A DNA stretch of 64,000 nucleotides from Thermomicrobiales bacterium (lineage in GTDB: Bacteria; Chloroflexota; Chloroflexia; Thermomicrobiales; CFX8). The notes beneath the pieces were generated by a model. That model was not told the origin of the DNA. It did not search any database and saw only the letters and a list, made by a program, of their open reading frames with translations. A program made the position numbers and the translations under genes. The stretch covers positions 1,362,632-1,426,631 of the forward strand of contig JBAOIG010000003.1 of NCBI GenBank assembly GCA_037045155.1, read 5' to 3'. Positions 9,841 to 19,672 of this stretch are shown here, one piece after another; the first letter of the stretch is position 1; each line of letters starts with the position of its first letter.

Positions 9841-12587
9841 ATGGTGAAGAAGCCGGAGAAGTTGGTCAGCGCGTATCGGTATGACGAGACGCGGAAGAAC
9901 AACCCGCCGATCGGGCTGGCCGGCTACGAGCCGGCCCTCCAGGAGCCGCAGACGCGGCAGTACGCCTACGACCCACACCTCTCGCCGCAGCTCATCTGGG
10001 CCGGCAAGCCGGGGCTGGAGAGCATCGAGGTCGCTGATGCAGCGGGCGTTGATGTCGAAACCGTCTCGCTCCACGTCCACGAGCGCATCTCGACACAGGC
10101 GATCATCGACGCTGTTCGTCGCCCGGAGGTCAAGCAGCTCGGCCTGTTCTCCGATCCGCAACTGCCGCTCGGCGAAGCGGTGAAGTTCTATCAGCACGAT
10201 GTCGATTGGGCGAACCGCCTCATTCTGGGCGACTCGCTCGTCGTCATGAACTCGCTGCTGGAACGCGAGGGCATGGCCGGCAAAGTCCAGATGATCTACA
10301 TGGACCCGCCCTATGGCGTGAAGTACAGCAGCAACTTCCAGCCACGCATCAACCAGCGCGACGTCAGGGAGGACGACGCCTCCCTCTCGCGCGAGCCGGA
10401 GATGATCAAGGCATATCGCGATACCTGGACGCTCGGCATCCACTCCTACTTGACCTACATACGCGACCGCCTGCGGGTTGCCCGCGAACTCCTCACCGAC
10501 TCAGGCAGCATCTTCGTCCAGATCTCCGATGAGAACGTGCATCGCGTGCGGGCGGTGCTGGACGAGGTGTTTGGTGCGGAGAATTTCTGCCGCCTCATAT
10601 CCGTTTGCTAAGACAGCATCCACCGCGTCGAGCAATTCTGAGCGATGGCACGTTCGACTACCTGCTTTGGTACGCCAGAGACGATCACCGCAGTCAAGTA
10701 CTTGTCAGTTATGGTTGCCGACAGGTGTTGGGCACCTTCAACGATGCTATAGTGCGACGTCGAAGTACCAGACGAGACGCTACGTACGTATAAGGTCAGA
10801 AGAGTATGCCAATCCCAACTCGCTTTCCTGAAGGAGCACGAGTGCTTCGGCGTGAGCTTCGTAGCTTCTCAGGACCCTGGTAATCCAGACGAACGTTACT
10901 ACGTACTTACTGAAGGTGTCAAGATACGACTGCGGTGCCCATCGAGCGATTGGAAGACGACTAATCCAAAAGGATTAGATAGGCTTCGCGGCTGCAGGAC
11001 GACTTGGTAGGCCTTGGCATCCCAGCTCAACTACAAACGCTACCTTGATGACTTTCCTGCCACACCGATGACTAACGCTTGGACAGATACGGGAAGTGCA
11101 GGCTTTTCTAGTTCCGACCCGAAGGTCTACGTCGTACAGACCGCATACGTCCGTAATCGCCCGCTGCCTCCTCATGACCACCGATCCTGGCGACCTCGTG
11201 CTCGATCCAACCTGCGGCAGCGGAACGACCGCCTACGTCGCGGAGCAGTGGGGGCGGCGCTGGATCACCATCGACACCAGCCGCGTGGCGCTGTCGTTGG
11301 CTCGACAACGATTGATGACAGCGAGCTTTCCCGTATTACCGGCTCGCGAACGCCGAAGACGGAGTGGATGGCGGGTTCATCTACAAGACAGTTCCGCACA
11401 TCATGCTCAAGTCGATCGCGCAGAACACGCGCATCGACCCTGTCGCTGAAAAGTACAAGGCGAAGATCGACGCACTTCTGGCGGGGGGGGCAAATCCTGA
11501 ATCTGAAGATATCCGGCAACTCAGGCTGGCCCAGAAGCGCGAGATTGACGCGATCATCGCTGAGGACGCCGAACAGGAAACGCTGTACGACCAGCCGGAG
11601 ATTGACAACGACTTCGTGCGCGTGTCCGGCCCGTTCACTGTCGAAGCAATCCCACCGGCTGTGCTGTCGGTTCAGATGGAATCGCCGATCGGCGGCGCGC
11701 CCGAACCCGGCGACGACATCATCGCCAGCATCGAAAGCAACGCGCTCAGCGACGCCAACGACGACGGTGCGGTCATCGACCGGCTCATCGACCTGCTGGG
11801 CCAAGACGGCATCACGTTCCCCAATAACAAGAAGTTGACCCTCGACGATCTCCGACCCGTCTCCGGCGGCGTCATCCACGCCGAAGGCGAGGCCAGCGCC
11901 GACAGTGCGCTCGGACGCGTGGCCATCTCGTTTGGCCCGCAAAACGGCGCGGTTTCCGCCCGACAGGTGGAGGATGGGTTGTACGCCGCCCGCCGAGGTG
12001 GCTACGATGCAATTGTCTTTGCCGGCTTCGGCTTCCAGGCCGAGGCGCAGCAGGCGATCAGCGAAATGCGGCACCCGAACCTCACCGCGCTGATGTCGCA
12101 GATCCGCCCGGACGTCATCATGACCGACGCGCGCGGCGAGAGCCTGCTCAAGACAACAGCCAATTCGCAACTCTTTGCCGTCTTCGGTGAGCCAGATGTC
12201 CGGCTGCATGCGGGCGAGGACGGGCTATACACGGTCGAGTTGCGTGGTGTCGATGTCTACAACCCACTCGACGGCACCGTCGCCTCGGCGCGCGCTGAGC
12301 AAGTCGCCGCCTGGTTCCTGGACACCGATTACGACGGACGCACGTTCGCGATCTGCCAGGCATCGTTCCCCAACTCGAACGCGTGGGAGAAGCTGGAGCG
12401 TGCGCTAAAGGGCACGCTCGACGCTGATCGGTTTGAGCAACTGACGAGTACGACGTCGTTGTCATTCCTGCCGGGCGAACACAAGCGCGTTGCCGCCAAG
12501 GTCATCGATCAGCGTGGCAACGAGGTCATGCGCGTGTTGCATCTCGATCAGCAAGCCGGCTACAGCGAACGCGAGGCCACCCGATGA
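9841..12587 (+). pseudogene. type III-like site-specific DNA methyltransferase (Mod), several frameshifts
   Basis: Joined across frames this is a DNA adenine/cytosine-N4 methyltransferase of about 915 aa. The N-terminal part has the catalytic MIYMDPPYGVKY (motif IV, near residue 155). A variable stretch follows, then LNYKRYLDDFPATPMTN and WTDTG. After it comes VLDPTCGSGTTAYVAEQ (motif I, AdoMet binding), and a long C-terminal region, intact from about 11364, that ends at the stop overlapping res (ATGA). Motif IV before motif I indicates the beta class, with the target-recognition domain between them. Frame changes cluster at about 10590-11340, exactly in that domain, where GC drops to the low fifties. 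It should protect host DNA against the nuclease encoded next. Confidence 0.83.
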
Positions 12588-15508
12588 GCCTTGCCGTCGA
12601 CAAACCGATCCTGAACAATCCCTTTCGCGAGCCCAAGCGCTACTGGCTTTATGAGCAGGATACCGGCCTGCCGCGCGTCGCTCCGGGTCGGCGGCCTGCT
12701 GGCTACTACTACCGCGATCCATCGCGGGCGCGCGAGGCATCGGCCCAAATGTCGATGCTGGCCGACGAGACCTTCGTCCAGCTGGAGATCGTCAATGAGA
12801 TTCGCGAGCGCGTCGGGCGCTGGCGCGAGCAAGGCTATCCAGGCGCGACGAGCATCACCAAACGGCTGCTAGAGCACTGGCAGCAGTCGGAGCGGGAGCG
12901 GCAGCTCTTCTTCTGCCAACGCGAGGCAGCCGAGACGATCGTCTGGCTGACAGAGACGGAGGCCGGCCGCCGGATGGCGAACCGGGTTCCGACCGACGTT
13001 CCCGCCGATCCGGACAGCGTCGAGCGCGGCTACGGCCCGCTCACTCGCTACTGCGCCAAGATGGCGACCGGCAGCGGCAAGACGGTCGTCATGGCGATGG
13101 TCATCGCCTGGTCGGTGCTGAACAAGGTCCACGGGTCGCGATCGAACCGGTACTCGGACGCTGTCCTCATTCTCTGCCCGAACCTTACAATCAAGGAGCG
13201 GCTCGGCGGCGCGCCACGCGACCTGACGCTGGATGGGCAGGAGCCGGAGCGCGCGCTCATCCCCGGCGCGCGGGGCAACTACTACGAACGCTTCGACCTC
13301 GTCCCGGCCGGTCTGCTCGCCGACCTCGGCCAGGCGCGCATCCACATTACAAACTGGCACGCGCTGGCGATCGCCGACGACAGCGGCCGGCGAGGTGTGG
13401 TCCAGCGCGGCCGCGAGAGCGACGCGGCGTTCTGCTCACGAGTCCTGCGCAACCTTGGCAGCCGCAACAACCTGCTGGTCATCAATGACGAGGCACACCA
13501 CGCCTATCGTCCCAGGCCGCTCGACGAGGAGGACGACAAGCTCAGCGGGCTGTCGGCAGAGGACAAGAACGCCCTACGTCGTGACAAGGAGGAAGCCACC
13601 GTCTGGGTCTCCGGCATCGACCGGATCAAGAGCGTGCGCGGTATCAACTTCTGCCTCGATCTGTCGGCAACCCCGTTCTACATCAAGGGCAGCGGCTACG
13701 AGGAGAGCACGCCGTTCCCGTGGGTCGTGTCCGACTTCGGCCTAGTGGACGCGATCGAGTCGGGGATCGTGAAGATCCCGCGCGTGCCGGTGGCCGACGA
13801 CACCGGAGCACCTGAGCCGCGCTACTTCCGGCTCTGGAAATGGATCATGGACAACCTGCCAGCGGCAGAGCGCGGTACTGCTCGGCGCAAACCGAAGCCA
13901 GAAGCAGTCCTTCGCGAGGCAGAAGGCGCACTCCAGCAACTGGCCGGGCTCTGGGTCGCCAACGCCGATGCATGGGCGGGCAGCGGCTATGCAGTACCTC
14001 CGTGCATGATCGTCGTCTGCGACAACACCGACATCTCGAAGGTTGTCTACGAGTACATCGCGAACGACGGCAAGGGAGCGCTGGAGCGGCTGCGAAACGA
14101 ACCCGGCGAGGAGAACACGCTGCGGATCGATTCGAAGCTGCTGGCCGACGCGGACTTTGCTGAAGGCTCATCCAATAAGGCCGTTGCCGCCGAGGAGTTG
14201 CGGCGTAAAGTCTCGACCGTTGGCAAGCTGGAAGAGCCCGGCGCGGATGTCCGCTGCGTCGTCTCAGTCGGCATGCTGACCGAAGGGTGGGACGCGAACA
14301 ACGTCACTCAGATACTCGGGCTACGGGCGTTCGACTCGCAGCTCCTGTGCGAGCAGGTCGTCGGACGCGGATTGCGGCGGTCCTCGTACGACTTCGACCT
14401 CGACGAAGACGGCGTCCCGATGAACGAGGAATACGTTGATGTCTATGGCATCCCGTTCGAAGTCATCCCAATTAAGAAGCGCGCGGCAGGCCCGCCGCCA
14501 GCGCCGAAGCCGTCCACGTTGATTCAGGCGCTCAAGGAGCGCGAGCACCTCAAGATCGAGTTCCCTCGCGTCGACGGGTTCGTATTTGCGGCCACCGACA
14601 AGATCGCCGTGAATCTGGCCGACGTCGAGCCGATCAGCGTTACCCCCTCGGTCGAGCCGACCACTGTCATCGCCCGAGCGAGAGTGGGCTACGAAACAGG
14701 CGGCACTGCGCTGCACGGGGTCGGCGAGCCGGTGACGCAGACACGCCAGGAGTTCTACGAATCCGTCCGACTCCAGGAGATCGAATACGAGATCGCGCGT
14801 CTCGTCACCGAACAGATGGTTACTCGCGACGAGTTCCGATTCCGCGCTCGTCACCTGCTCTTTCCTCAGGTGCTCGCGATCGTCCGTACCTATGTCCGCC
14901 GGAGCGTGCGCTTCAACGGGGCCGACCAGCGCGAGATTGGCCTACTCACCTACGTCGAGGCGATCGTTAGCCGTCTCGGCACGGCGATCCGTCCTGTCAG
15001 CGACGACGGCTCAGCGAAGTTGCTGCCACGCATCGAACGCTTCCGGCCGACTGGCTCGACCGACGAGGTCTCCTTCCGCACCGGCAGGGACGTGCGCGGG
15101 ACGATCAAGAGCCATATCAGCCACGTCGTCCTCGATACGACGACCTGGGAGGCGTCCGTCGCGTTCCAACTAGAGACGTCGTCGCTCGTGCGAACCTATG
15201 CCCGAAACGACCACCTCGACCTGACCATCCCTTACGACTTCGCGGGCGCCCAGCATCACTTTCTGCCCGACTTCGTCGTCACGCTCGACAACGGGGCGCA
15301 CCTGCTTCTCGAAGTCAAGGGATATGAGGACGAGCAAGACCGGCAGAAGTACGAAGCGGCCAAGCGCTGGTGTGACGCCGTTAACAATCTGGGCAGTAAG
15401 GGTCTTTGGGTCTTTCGACCTTGCCGAACCACCACCGAGGTTCCGACGATACTCATGGAAGTCGTGAACCTGTCATCGCCTTCCATCCCCGTGCGCCAGA
15501 CGTCGTAA
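12584..15508 (+). CDS. type III-like restriction endonuclease subunit (helicase + PD-(D/E)XK nuclease, BPTD_3080-like)
   Basis: This 974-aa superfamily 2 helicase-nuclease opens with DKPILNNPFREPKRYWLY, typical of BPTD_3080-type restriction enzymes. Walker A is in KMATGSGKTVV (about residue 161) and DEAH in VINDEAHHAY (about 301), followed by the LSATPF motif. Motifs V-VI are GMLTEGWDANNV and QVVGRGLRR. The nuclease core near residues 895-912 is LPDFVVTLDNGA plus LLLEVKGYE (Asp, Glu, Lys). Its ATG overlaps the mod stop (ATGA), so translation is coupled. It is unbroken although its methylase reads as frameshifted. A functional nuclease without a methylase would be toxic, which argues that mod is really intact in the organism. 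Confidence 0.92.
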   Translation: MSLAVDKPILNNPFREPKRYWLYEQDTGLPRVAPGRRPAGYYYRDPSRAREASAQMSMLADETFVQLEIVNEIRERVGRWREQGYPGATSITKRLLEHWQQSERERQLFFCQREAAETIVWLTETEAGRRMANRVPTDVPADPDSVERGYGPLTRYCAKMATGSGKTVVMAMVIAWSVLNKVHGSRSNRYSDAVLILCPNLTIKERLGGAPRDLTLDGQEPERALIPGARGNYYERFDLVPAGLLADLGQARIHITNWHALAIADDSGRRGVVQRGRESDAAFCSRVLRNLGSRNNLLVINDEAHHAYRPRPLDEEDDKLSGLSAEDKNALRRDKEEATVWVSGIDRIKSVRGINFCLDLSATPFYIKGSGYEESTPFPWVVSDFGLVDAIESGIVKIPRVPVADDTGAPEPRYFRLWKWIMDNLPAAERGTARRKPKPEAVLREAEGALQQLAGLWVANADAWAGSGYAVPPCMIVVCDNTDISKVVYEYIANDGKGALERLRNEPGEENTLRIDSKLLADADFAEGSSNKAVAAEELRRKVSTVGKLEEPGADVRCVVSVGMLTEGWDANNVTQILGLRAFDSQLLCEQVVGRGLRRSSYDFDLDEDGVPMNEEYVDVYGIPFEVIPIKKRAAGPPPAPKPSTLIQALKEREHLKIEFPRVDGFVFAATDKIAVNLADVEPISVTPSVEPTTVIARARVGYETGGTALHGVGEPVTQTRQEFYESVRLQEIEYEIARLVTEQMVTRDEFRFRARHLLFPQVLAIVRTYVRRSVRFNGADQREIGLLTYVEAIVSRLGTAIRPVSDDGSAKLLPRIERFRPTGSTDEVSFRTGRDVRGTIKSHISHVVLDTTTWEASVAFQLETSSLVRTYARNDHLDLTIPYDFAGAQHHFLPDFVVTLDNGAHLLLEVKGYEDEQDRQKYEAAKRWCDAVNNLGSKGLWVFRPCRTTTEVPTILMEVVNLSSPSIPVRQTS

Positions 15509-15934
15509 CTCGTTTTCCGTCAACCTGACCCTGCGTCTCGTCCGGTTCGGCACGATCCATGCTCAGCGCCGCCGATTCGGTGCGTATCGGGGTGGCCGGC
15601 CGCCGATTTGGATGATCGGCAGATCGGCCAATTCAGGCCAGCCATAGACCCGTCTGGAATCGGTGGCGTACAATCGGTGGGGAGATGGCGGAGCGCCGTT
15701 GCGCAGCCGACATCCTGGCTGGGATCGGGGGAGTGACACGCGAAACCAGCCATGTCTGGCGCTATTGTTACGCGATTCACAAGGTCGCGAGGCGAGCGCC
15801 GCGGAGGTATCGGAAGGCTGGACGGGTTGCCGCGATCATCGCCCAACAAGCAGGGCACAACGGCCAGATCCGCGCCGGCCAATGCGGACACGACAACAGG
15901 AACCAACCGGGCGAACCGGGTGAAAGGACGTGGC
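15509..15934. other. 426-base intergenic region ahead of the pdh operon
   Basis: No convincing gene is seen; the open frames here are shadows with poor starts. TACAAT at 15669-15674 could be a -10 element for the pdh operon, with a weak -35 (TAGACC) 18 bases before it. That would leave a leader of about 250 bases. No riboswitch was recognised. Confidence 0.5.
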
Positions 15935-16951
15935 ATGGCTAGCAAGGCTGAGCCGGCCGTACGGGCTGGCGACGTGGCCCTCGGCTCGATGAGCAAGGAC
16001 GAGCTACTCGAGCTCTACCGCCAGATGGTCCTCATCCGCAGGTTCGAGGAACACTCGGCCGAACAGTACGCCTTCGCCAAGATCGGCGGGTTCCTCCACC
16101 TCTATATCGGAGAGGAAGCTGTCGCCGTCGGCGCGATCCACGCCATGCGCCAGCAGGATCACCTCATCACCCACTATCGCGACCACGGCTACGCCCTGGC
16201 GATCGGGTCCGACCCGAACGCCGTTATGGCGGAGCTGTTCGGCCGCTCGACTGGCACGACCGGCGGACGCGGCGGCTCGATGCACCTGATCCACCCCGAG
16301 CGAAACTTCTGGGGCGGCTATGCGATCGTCTCTGGCCATATTCTGATCGGCGCGGGCATCGGACTGGCGCTCCAGTACCAGGAGATCGACGGGATCGCCG
16401 TGGTCATCTTCGGCGATGGGGCAACCAACGGCGGCGCGTTCTTCGAGGCGCTCAACATGGCCTCACTCTGGAAGCTGCCAGTTGTCTTCCTCTGCGAGAA
16501 CAACCTCTATGCGATGGGCACCGCCAGCGAATATCACTCGGCCGTCCCGCAGATGGCCACCAAGGCTGCCGGGCTGGGGATCACGTCCGAGATCATCGAC
16601 GGACAGGATGTCCTGGCGATGTACGAAGCCACCCAGCGCGCGCGGGAATACTGCACGGCCGGCAACGGTCCCTACTTTATCGAGGCGATGACGTATCGCT
16701 TCCGCGGCCACTCGCTCGCCGACCCGGAGACATATCGGGACAAGGACGAGATCGAGGAGCACCGCGCCGATGACCCGATCTCGCTGTACCGCGAGCGCCT
16801 GTTGCAGGCCGACAAGGCCGCGCAGGCCGACTTCGACAGCATCGACGCGGCGATCGAGCTGGTTGTCGACGAGGCGGTCGAGTTTGCCGACAAGAGCCCC
16901 TGGCCGGATCCATCGACCCTGCGGGACTTTGTCTACGCGGACGAGTACTAG
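15935..16951 (+). CDS. pdhA: pyruvate dehydrogenase E1 component subunit alpha
   Basis: This 338-aa thiamine-diphosphate enzyme subunit shows FLHLYIGEEAVAVG, the phosphorylation-loop-like GRGGSMHL, the ThDP-binding stretch from GDGATNGG to CENN, and YRFRGHSLADPETYR. With E1 beta it decarboxylates a 2-oxoacid and passes the acyl group to the E2 lipoyl arm; the motifs favour pyruvate over branched-chain oxoacids. The ATG at 15935 follows AAAGGA by about 8 bases. A longer in-frame extension upstream has no family similarity. First gene of a three-gene operon whose E3 subunit is not in the window. Confidence 0.94.
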   Translation: MASKAEPAVRAGDVALGSMSKDELLELYRQMVLIRRFEEHSAEQYAFAKIGGFLHLYIGEEAVAVGAIHAMRQQDHLITHYRDHGYALAIGSDPNAVMAELFGRSTGTTGGRGGSMHLIHPERNFWGGYAIVSGHILIGAGIGLALQYQEIDGIAVVIFGDGATNGGAFFEALNMASLWKLPVVFLCENNLYAMGTASEYHSAVPQMATKAAGLGITSEIIDGQDVLAMYEATQRAREYCTAGNGPYFIEAMTYRFRGHSLADPETYRDKDEIEEHRADDPISLYRERLLQADKAAQADFDSIDAAIELVVDEAVEFADKSPWPDPSTLRDFVYADEY

Positions 16952-17008
16952 CGCGGCCGGCCGTCGCTGGCTTCGACCTTTGAGCGATCGAAACGGAGTA
17001 GGAACACC

Positions 17009-18055
17009 GTGGCAAGCACGCTGGCTGAGCTGGAGGATATGCAACGCAGGGCCCAGGAGGCCGTCGCCCAGAACGAACAGGGCGAGCGCGAGATCACCTA
17101 TCGCGACGCGCTGCGCGAAGCAATCACCGAGGAGATGGATCGCAACAAGAACGTCCTGCTGATGGGCGAGGACATCGGGGCCTATGGGGGATCCTACGTC
17201 GTCACCCGCGGCTTTCAGGAGCAATACGGACGCAAGCGCGTCATCGACACCCCGATCGCCGAGCTGGGCATCGTCGGGATGGCAGTCGGCGCATCGATGG
17301 CCGGCCTGCGGCCGATTGTCGAGCTGATGACGATCAACTTCTCGCTGCTGGCGATCGACCAGATCGTCAACCACGCCGCGAAGATCCACTATATGTTCGA
17401 CGGCAAGTTCACCGCCCCGATCGTCGTCCGCACCGCCTCCGGCTGGGGGCAGCTCGGCGCGACACACTCGCAGACCTTCGAGGGCTGGTTCGCCCACATC
17501 CCCGGCCTGCGCGTCGTGATGCCGGCCACCCCGAAGGACGCCAAGGGCTTCCTCAAGTCGGCCATTCGCGGCAACGACCCTGTCGTATTCATCGAGCATT
17601 CGCTGATCTACCGCAACCGCGGGCTGGTGCCGGCCGGCGACTATACACTGCCGCTGGAGGGCGCCGAGGTGCGCCGCGAAGGGACCGACGTCACCCTCGT
17701 CTCCTGGTCGCGCGGCCTCTACCTGGCTCTCGGCGCGGCCGAGGAGCTGGCCGAGCAGGGCATCTCCGCCGAGGTGATCGACATGCGCGTCCTGCGCCCG
17801 CTGGACACCGAGACGGTGATTGAGTCGGTCAGGAAGACCAGCCGCTGCGTGATCGTCGAAGAGTCGTGGCGCACGATGGGCCTCGGCGCAGAGATCGCCG
17901 CCGCCGTCCAGGAGCACGCGTTCGACTATCTCGACGCCCCAGTCGGCCGCGTCGGCAGCATCGAGGTGCCGATGCCGTATGCCCGGAACCTTGAACGGCT
18001 GGTCATTCCTGGCAAGGACGAGGTCGTCGCCGCAGCCAAGCAGGCGCTGGCGTAA
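17009..18055 (+). CDS. pdhB: pyruvate dehydrogenase E1 component subunit beta
   Basis: This 348-aa transketolase-like subunit contains YRDALREAITEEM, GEDIGAYGGSYVVT, DTPIAELGIVGMAVG, ASGWGQLGATHSQ, and LVPAGDYTLPL, followed by the C-terminal transketolase fold. It starts with GTG after GGAGTAGGA, 57 bases behind pdhA. It forms the E1 heterotetramer with PdhA. Sequence is unbroken and of normal length; the N-terminal 30 residues are a somewhat longer charged lead than usual. Confidence 0.95.
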   Translation: MASTLAELEDMQRRAQEAVAQNEQGEREITYRDALREAITEEMDRNKNVLLMGEDIGAYGGSYVVTRGFQEQYGRKRVIDTPIAELGIVGMAVGASMAGLRPIVELMTINFSLLAIDQIVNHAAKIHYMFDGKFTAPIVVRTASGWGQLGATHSQTFEGWFAHIPGLRVVMPATPKDAKGFLKSAIRGNDPVVFIEHSLIYRNRGLVPAGDYTLPLEGAEVRREGTDVTLVSWSRGLYLALGAAEELAEQGISAEVIDMRVLRPLDTETVIESVRKTSRCVIVEESWRTMGLGAEIAAAVQEHAFDYLDAPVGRVGSIEVPMPYARNLERLVIPGKDEVVAAAKQALA

Positions 18056-18082
18056 CCTCACCGCTGCCCAGAGGGCTCCCTG

Positions 18083-18108
18083 CCCCCTCTCCTCGCGAGG
18101 AGAGGGGG
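18083..18108. repeat. perfect 26-bp palindrome between pdhB and pdhC
   Basis: The arm CCCCCTCTCCTCG is followed at once by its reverse complement. Related hairpins built on CCCCTCTCC occur at 19527 and 26852. With no T-run after it, and lying inside an operon, it may stabilise or attenuate the transcript rather than end it. Confidence 0.8.
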
Positions 18109-18167
18109 GAGATTGAATTGATAGATTGACGGACCCCGCAGACGGGGAATGGGGAGAGGCAAGCAAG

Positions 18168-19505
18168 ATGGCGAAGACGGTCGTCATGCCCCAGATGGGC
18201 TACGACATGGATGCCGGGACGCTGCTGCGCTGGCTGAAGAACGTCGGCGACCCGGTCGCGCGCGGCGAGGCGATCGCCGAAATCGAGACCGACAAGGTCA
18301 ATATCGAGATCGAGGCGTTCGAGGGCGGCGTGCTGCGCAAGACGCTCATCACCGAGGGGCAGACCGTCCCGGTCGGCGAGCCAATCGCGATCATCGGCGG
18401 GGCCGACGAGGTGATCCCGGAGGTCGAGACCGCCGCGCAGGCCGCGCCGCCGGCTGCCGCCGCGCCAACCCCTGCGCCTGCGCCGGCCCCTGTAGTTGAA
18501 GCCGCGCCCGTCGCTGCGGCAGCGCCAGCTATCGCCGAGCCGGTCGCGCAAGCGCCCCAGGTCGTGAGCCACGAGCCGGGAGAGCGCATCCGCGCGTCAC
18601 CCCTGGTTCGTCGCCTCGCCGCCGAGCACGCAATCGACCTCTCCCAGGTTCGTGGCACTGGTCCGCAGGGCCGCATCGTCAAGCGCGACGTCGACCCGTA
18701 CCTGACCGGCGCGAAGCCGATGCCGCAGGCCGCTCCGACGCAAGCCCCCGTCGCCCCGGCCCCCGCGCCGGCGCCCGTCGCAGCTGCGGCTGCCGAGCCG
18801 ATTCCGACCGTCGGCGGCGAGCTGAAGGATCTGCCGCGCATTCGCCAGACGATCGGCAAGCGGATGAGCCAGTCCTTCCAGGAAGCGCCGCACTTCTACG
18901 TCACGATGGCGATCGGCATGGACAAGGCGCTGCAGCTGCGCAAGCAGGTCAACGGCGATCTCGACGAAGCCAGCCAGGTGTCGGTCAACGATCTCATCGT
19001 CAAGGCTGCCGCGCTGGCGCTGCGCGACTTCCCGGTGCTGAACTCCGCCTGGAACAACGGCCAGATGGAGCTGCACGACCACATCGATGTCGGGATCGCG
19101 ATCGCCATCGAGGGCGGGCTGATCTCGCCGTTCGTCCCCAGCGCCGACGAGAAGTCGCTCGGCGCAATCGCCCGGCTGACCAAGGATCTGGCCAGGCGGG
19201 CCCGCGAGGGTGGCCTGAAGCCGGAGGAGTACCACGGCGGGACGTTCACGACCTCGAACCTCGGTATGTTCGGGGTGGAGGAGTTCATCGCGATCATCAA
19301 CCCGCCGCAGGCCGCCATCCTCGCCATCGGCGCGGCGAAGGCCCAGCCGGTCTGGAACGCGGACAAGGGCAAGTTCAAGCCCGAGACGATCATGAAGGTC
19401 ACAATGTCCGCCGACCACCGCCTCACCGACGGCGCCGAAGTCGCGCGCTACCTGCAGAAGCTCAAGGCCCTGCTGGAAGCGCCGATGACGCTGCTGGTGG
19501 GGTAG
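18168..19505 (+). CDS. pdhC: dihydrolipoamide acetyltransferase (E2) of the 2-oxoacid dehydrogenase complex
   Basis: This 445-aa E2 has an N-terminal lipoyl domain (lipoyl lysine in EIETDKVNIE, about residue 43) and a long Ala/Pro linker. The peripheral subunit-binding domain follows (RASPLVRRLAAEH, GTGPQGRIVKRD), then a second Ala/Pro linker and the catalytic domain ending with SADHRLTDGAEVARYL, where His and Asp act in acyl transfer. GGGAGAGG precedes the ATG at 18168. It forms the core of the complex with PdhA and PdhB. A palindromic hairpin separates it from pdhB. Confidence 0.95.
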   Translation: MAKTVVMPQMGYDMDAGTLLRWLKNVGDPVARGEAIAEIETDKVNIEIEAFEGGVLRKTLITEGQTVPVGEPIAIIGGADEVIPEVETAAQAAPPAAAAPTPAPAPAPVVEAAPVAAAAPAIAEPVAQAPQVVSHEPGERIRASPLVRRLAAEHAIDLSQVRGTGPQGRIVKRDVDPYLTGAKPMPQAAPTQAPVAPAPAPAPVAAAAAEPIPTVGGELKDLPRIRQTIGKRMSQSFQEAPHFYVTMAIGMDKALQLRKQVNGDLDEASQVSVNDLIVKAAALALRDFPVLNSAWNNGQMELHDHIDVGIAIAIEGGLISPFVPSADEKSLGAIARLTKDLARRAREGGLKPEEYHGGTFTTSNLGMFGVEEFIAIINPPQAAILAIGAAKAQPVWNADKGKFKPETIMKVTMSADHRLTDGAEVARYLQKLKALLEAPMTLLVG

Positions 19506-19526
19506 GAGGGCTGGCCCTCACCCCTG

Positions 19527-19556
19527 CCCCTCTCCCAATGCTGGGAGAGGGGTTCT
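19527..19556 (+). terminator. terminator-like hairpin after pdhC
   Basis: CCCCTCTCCCA and its exact complement TGGGAGAGGGG enclose a 4-base loop and are followed by TTCTCTT. It lies 20 bases past the pdhC stop, the right place to end the pdh transcript. The same stem is used at 26852, so it may also be a dispersed repeat. Confidence 0.6.
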
Positions 19557-19591
19557 CTTGCGCGCCGGACTTCGCTTTAGTTGTGAATTGC

Positions 19592-19620
19592 TTGCATCCG
19601 GCGGGCGGCGGGGCTAGGAT
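19592..19620 (+). promoter_or_regulatory. probable promoter of the type I R-M operon
   Basis: TTGCAT and TAGGAT are spaced by 17 bases, about 50 bases before the hsdM start. The mod gene also has TAGGAT at 9796, about 40 bases before its ATG, with a weaker -35. Confidence 0.5.
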
Positions 19621-19672
19621 GATCGCGCGACCTGGGGCAAGCGAACGACGATGGTGATGCGTGGGGGGTGGC

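Noticed and set aside
15520..15996. 158-codon minus-strand frame between res and pdhA
   Set aside because: Overlaps the pdhA start, has no family match and no ribosome site.
16463..18187. 574-codon frame antisense to pdhA and pdhB
   Set aside because: Shadow frame over two clear E1 genes.
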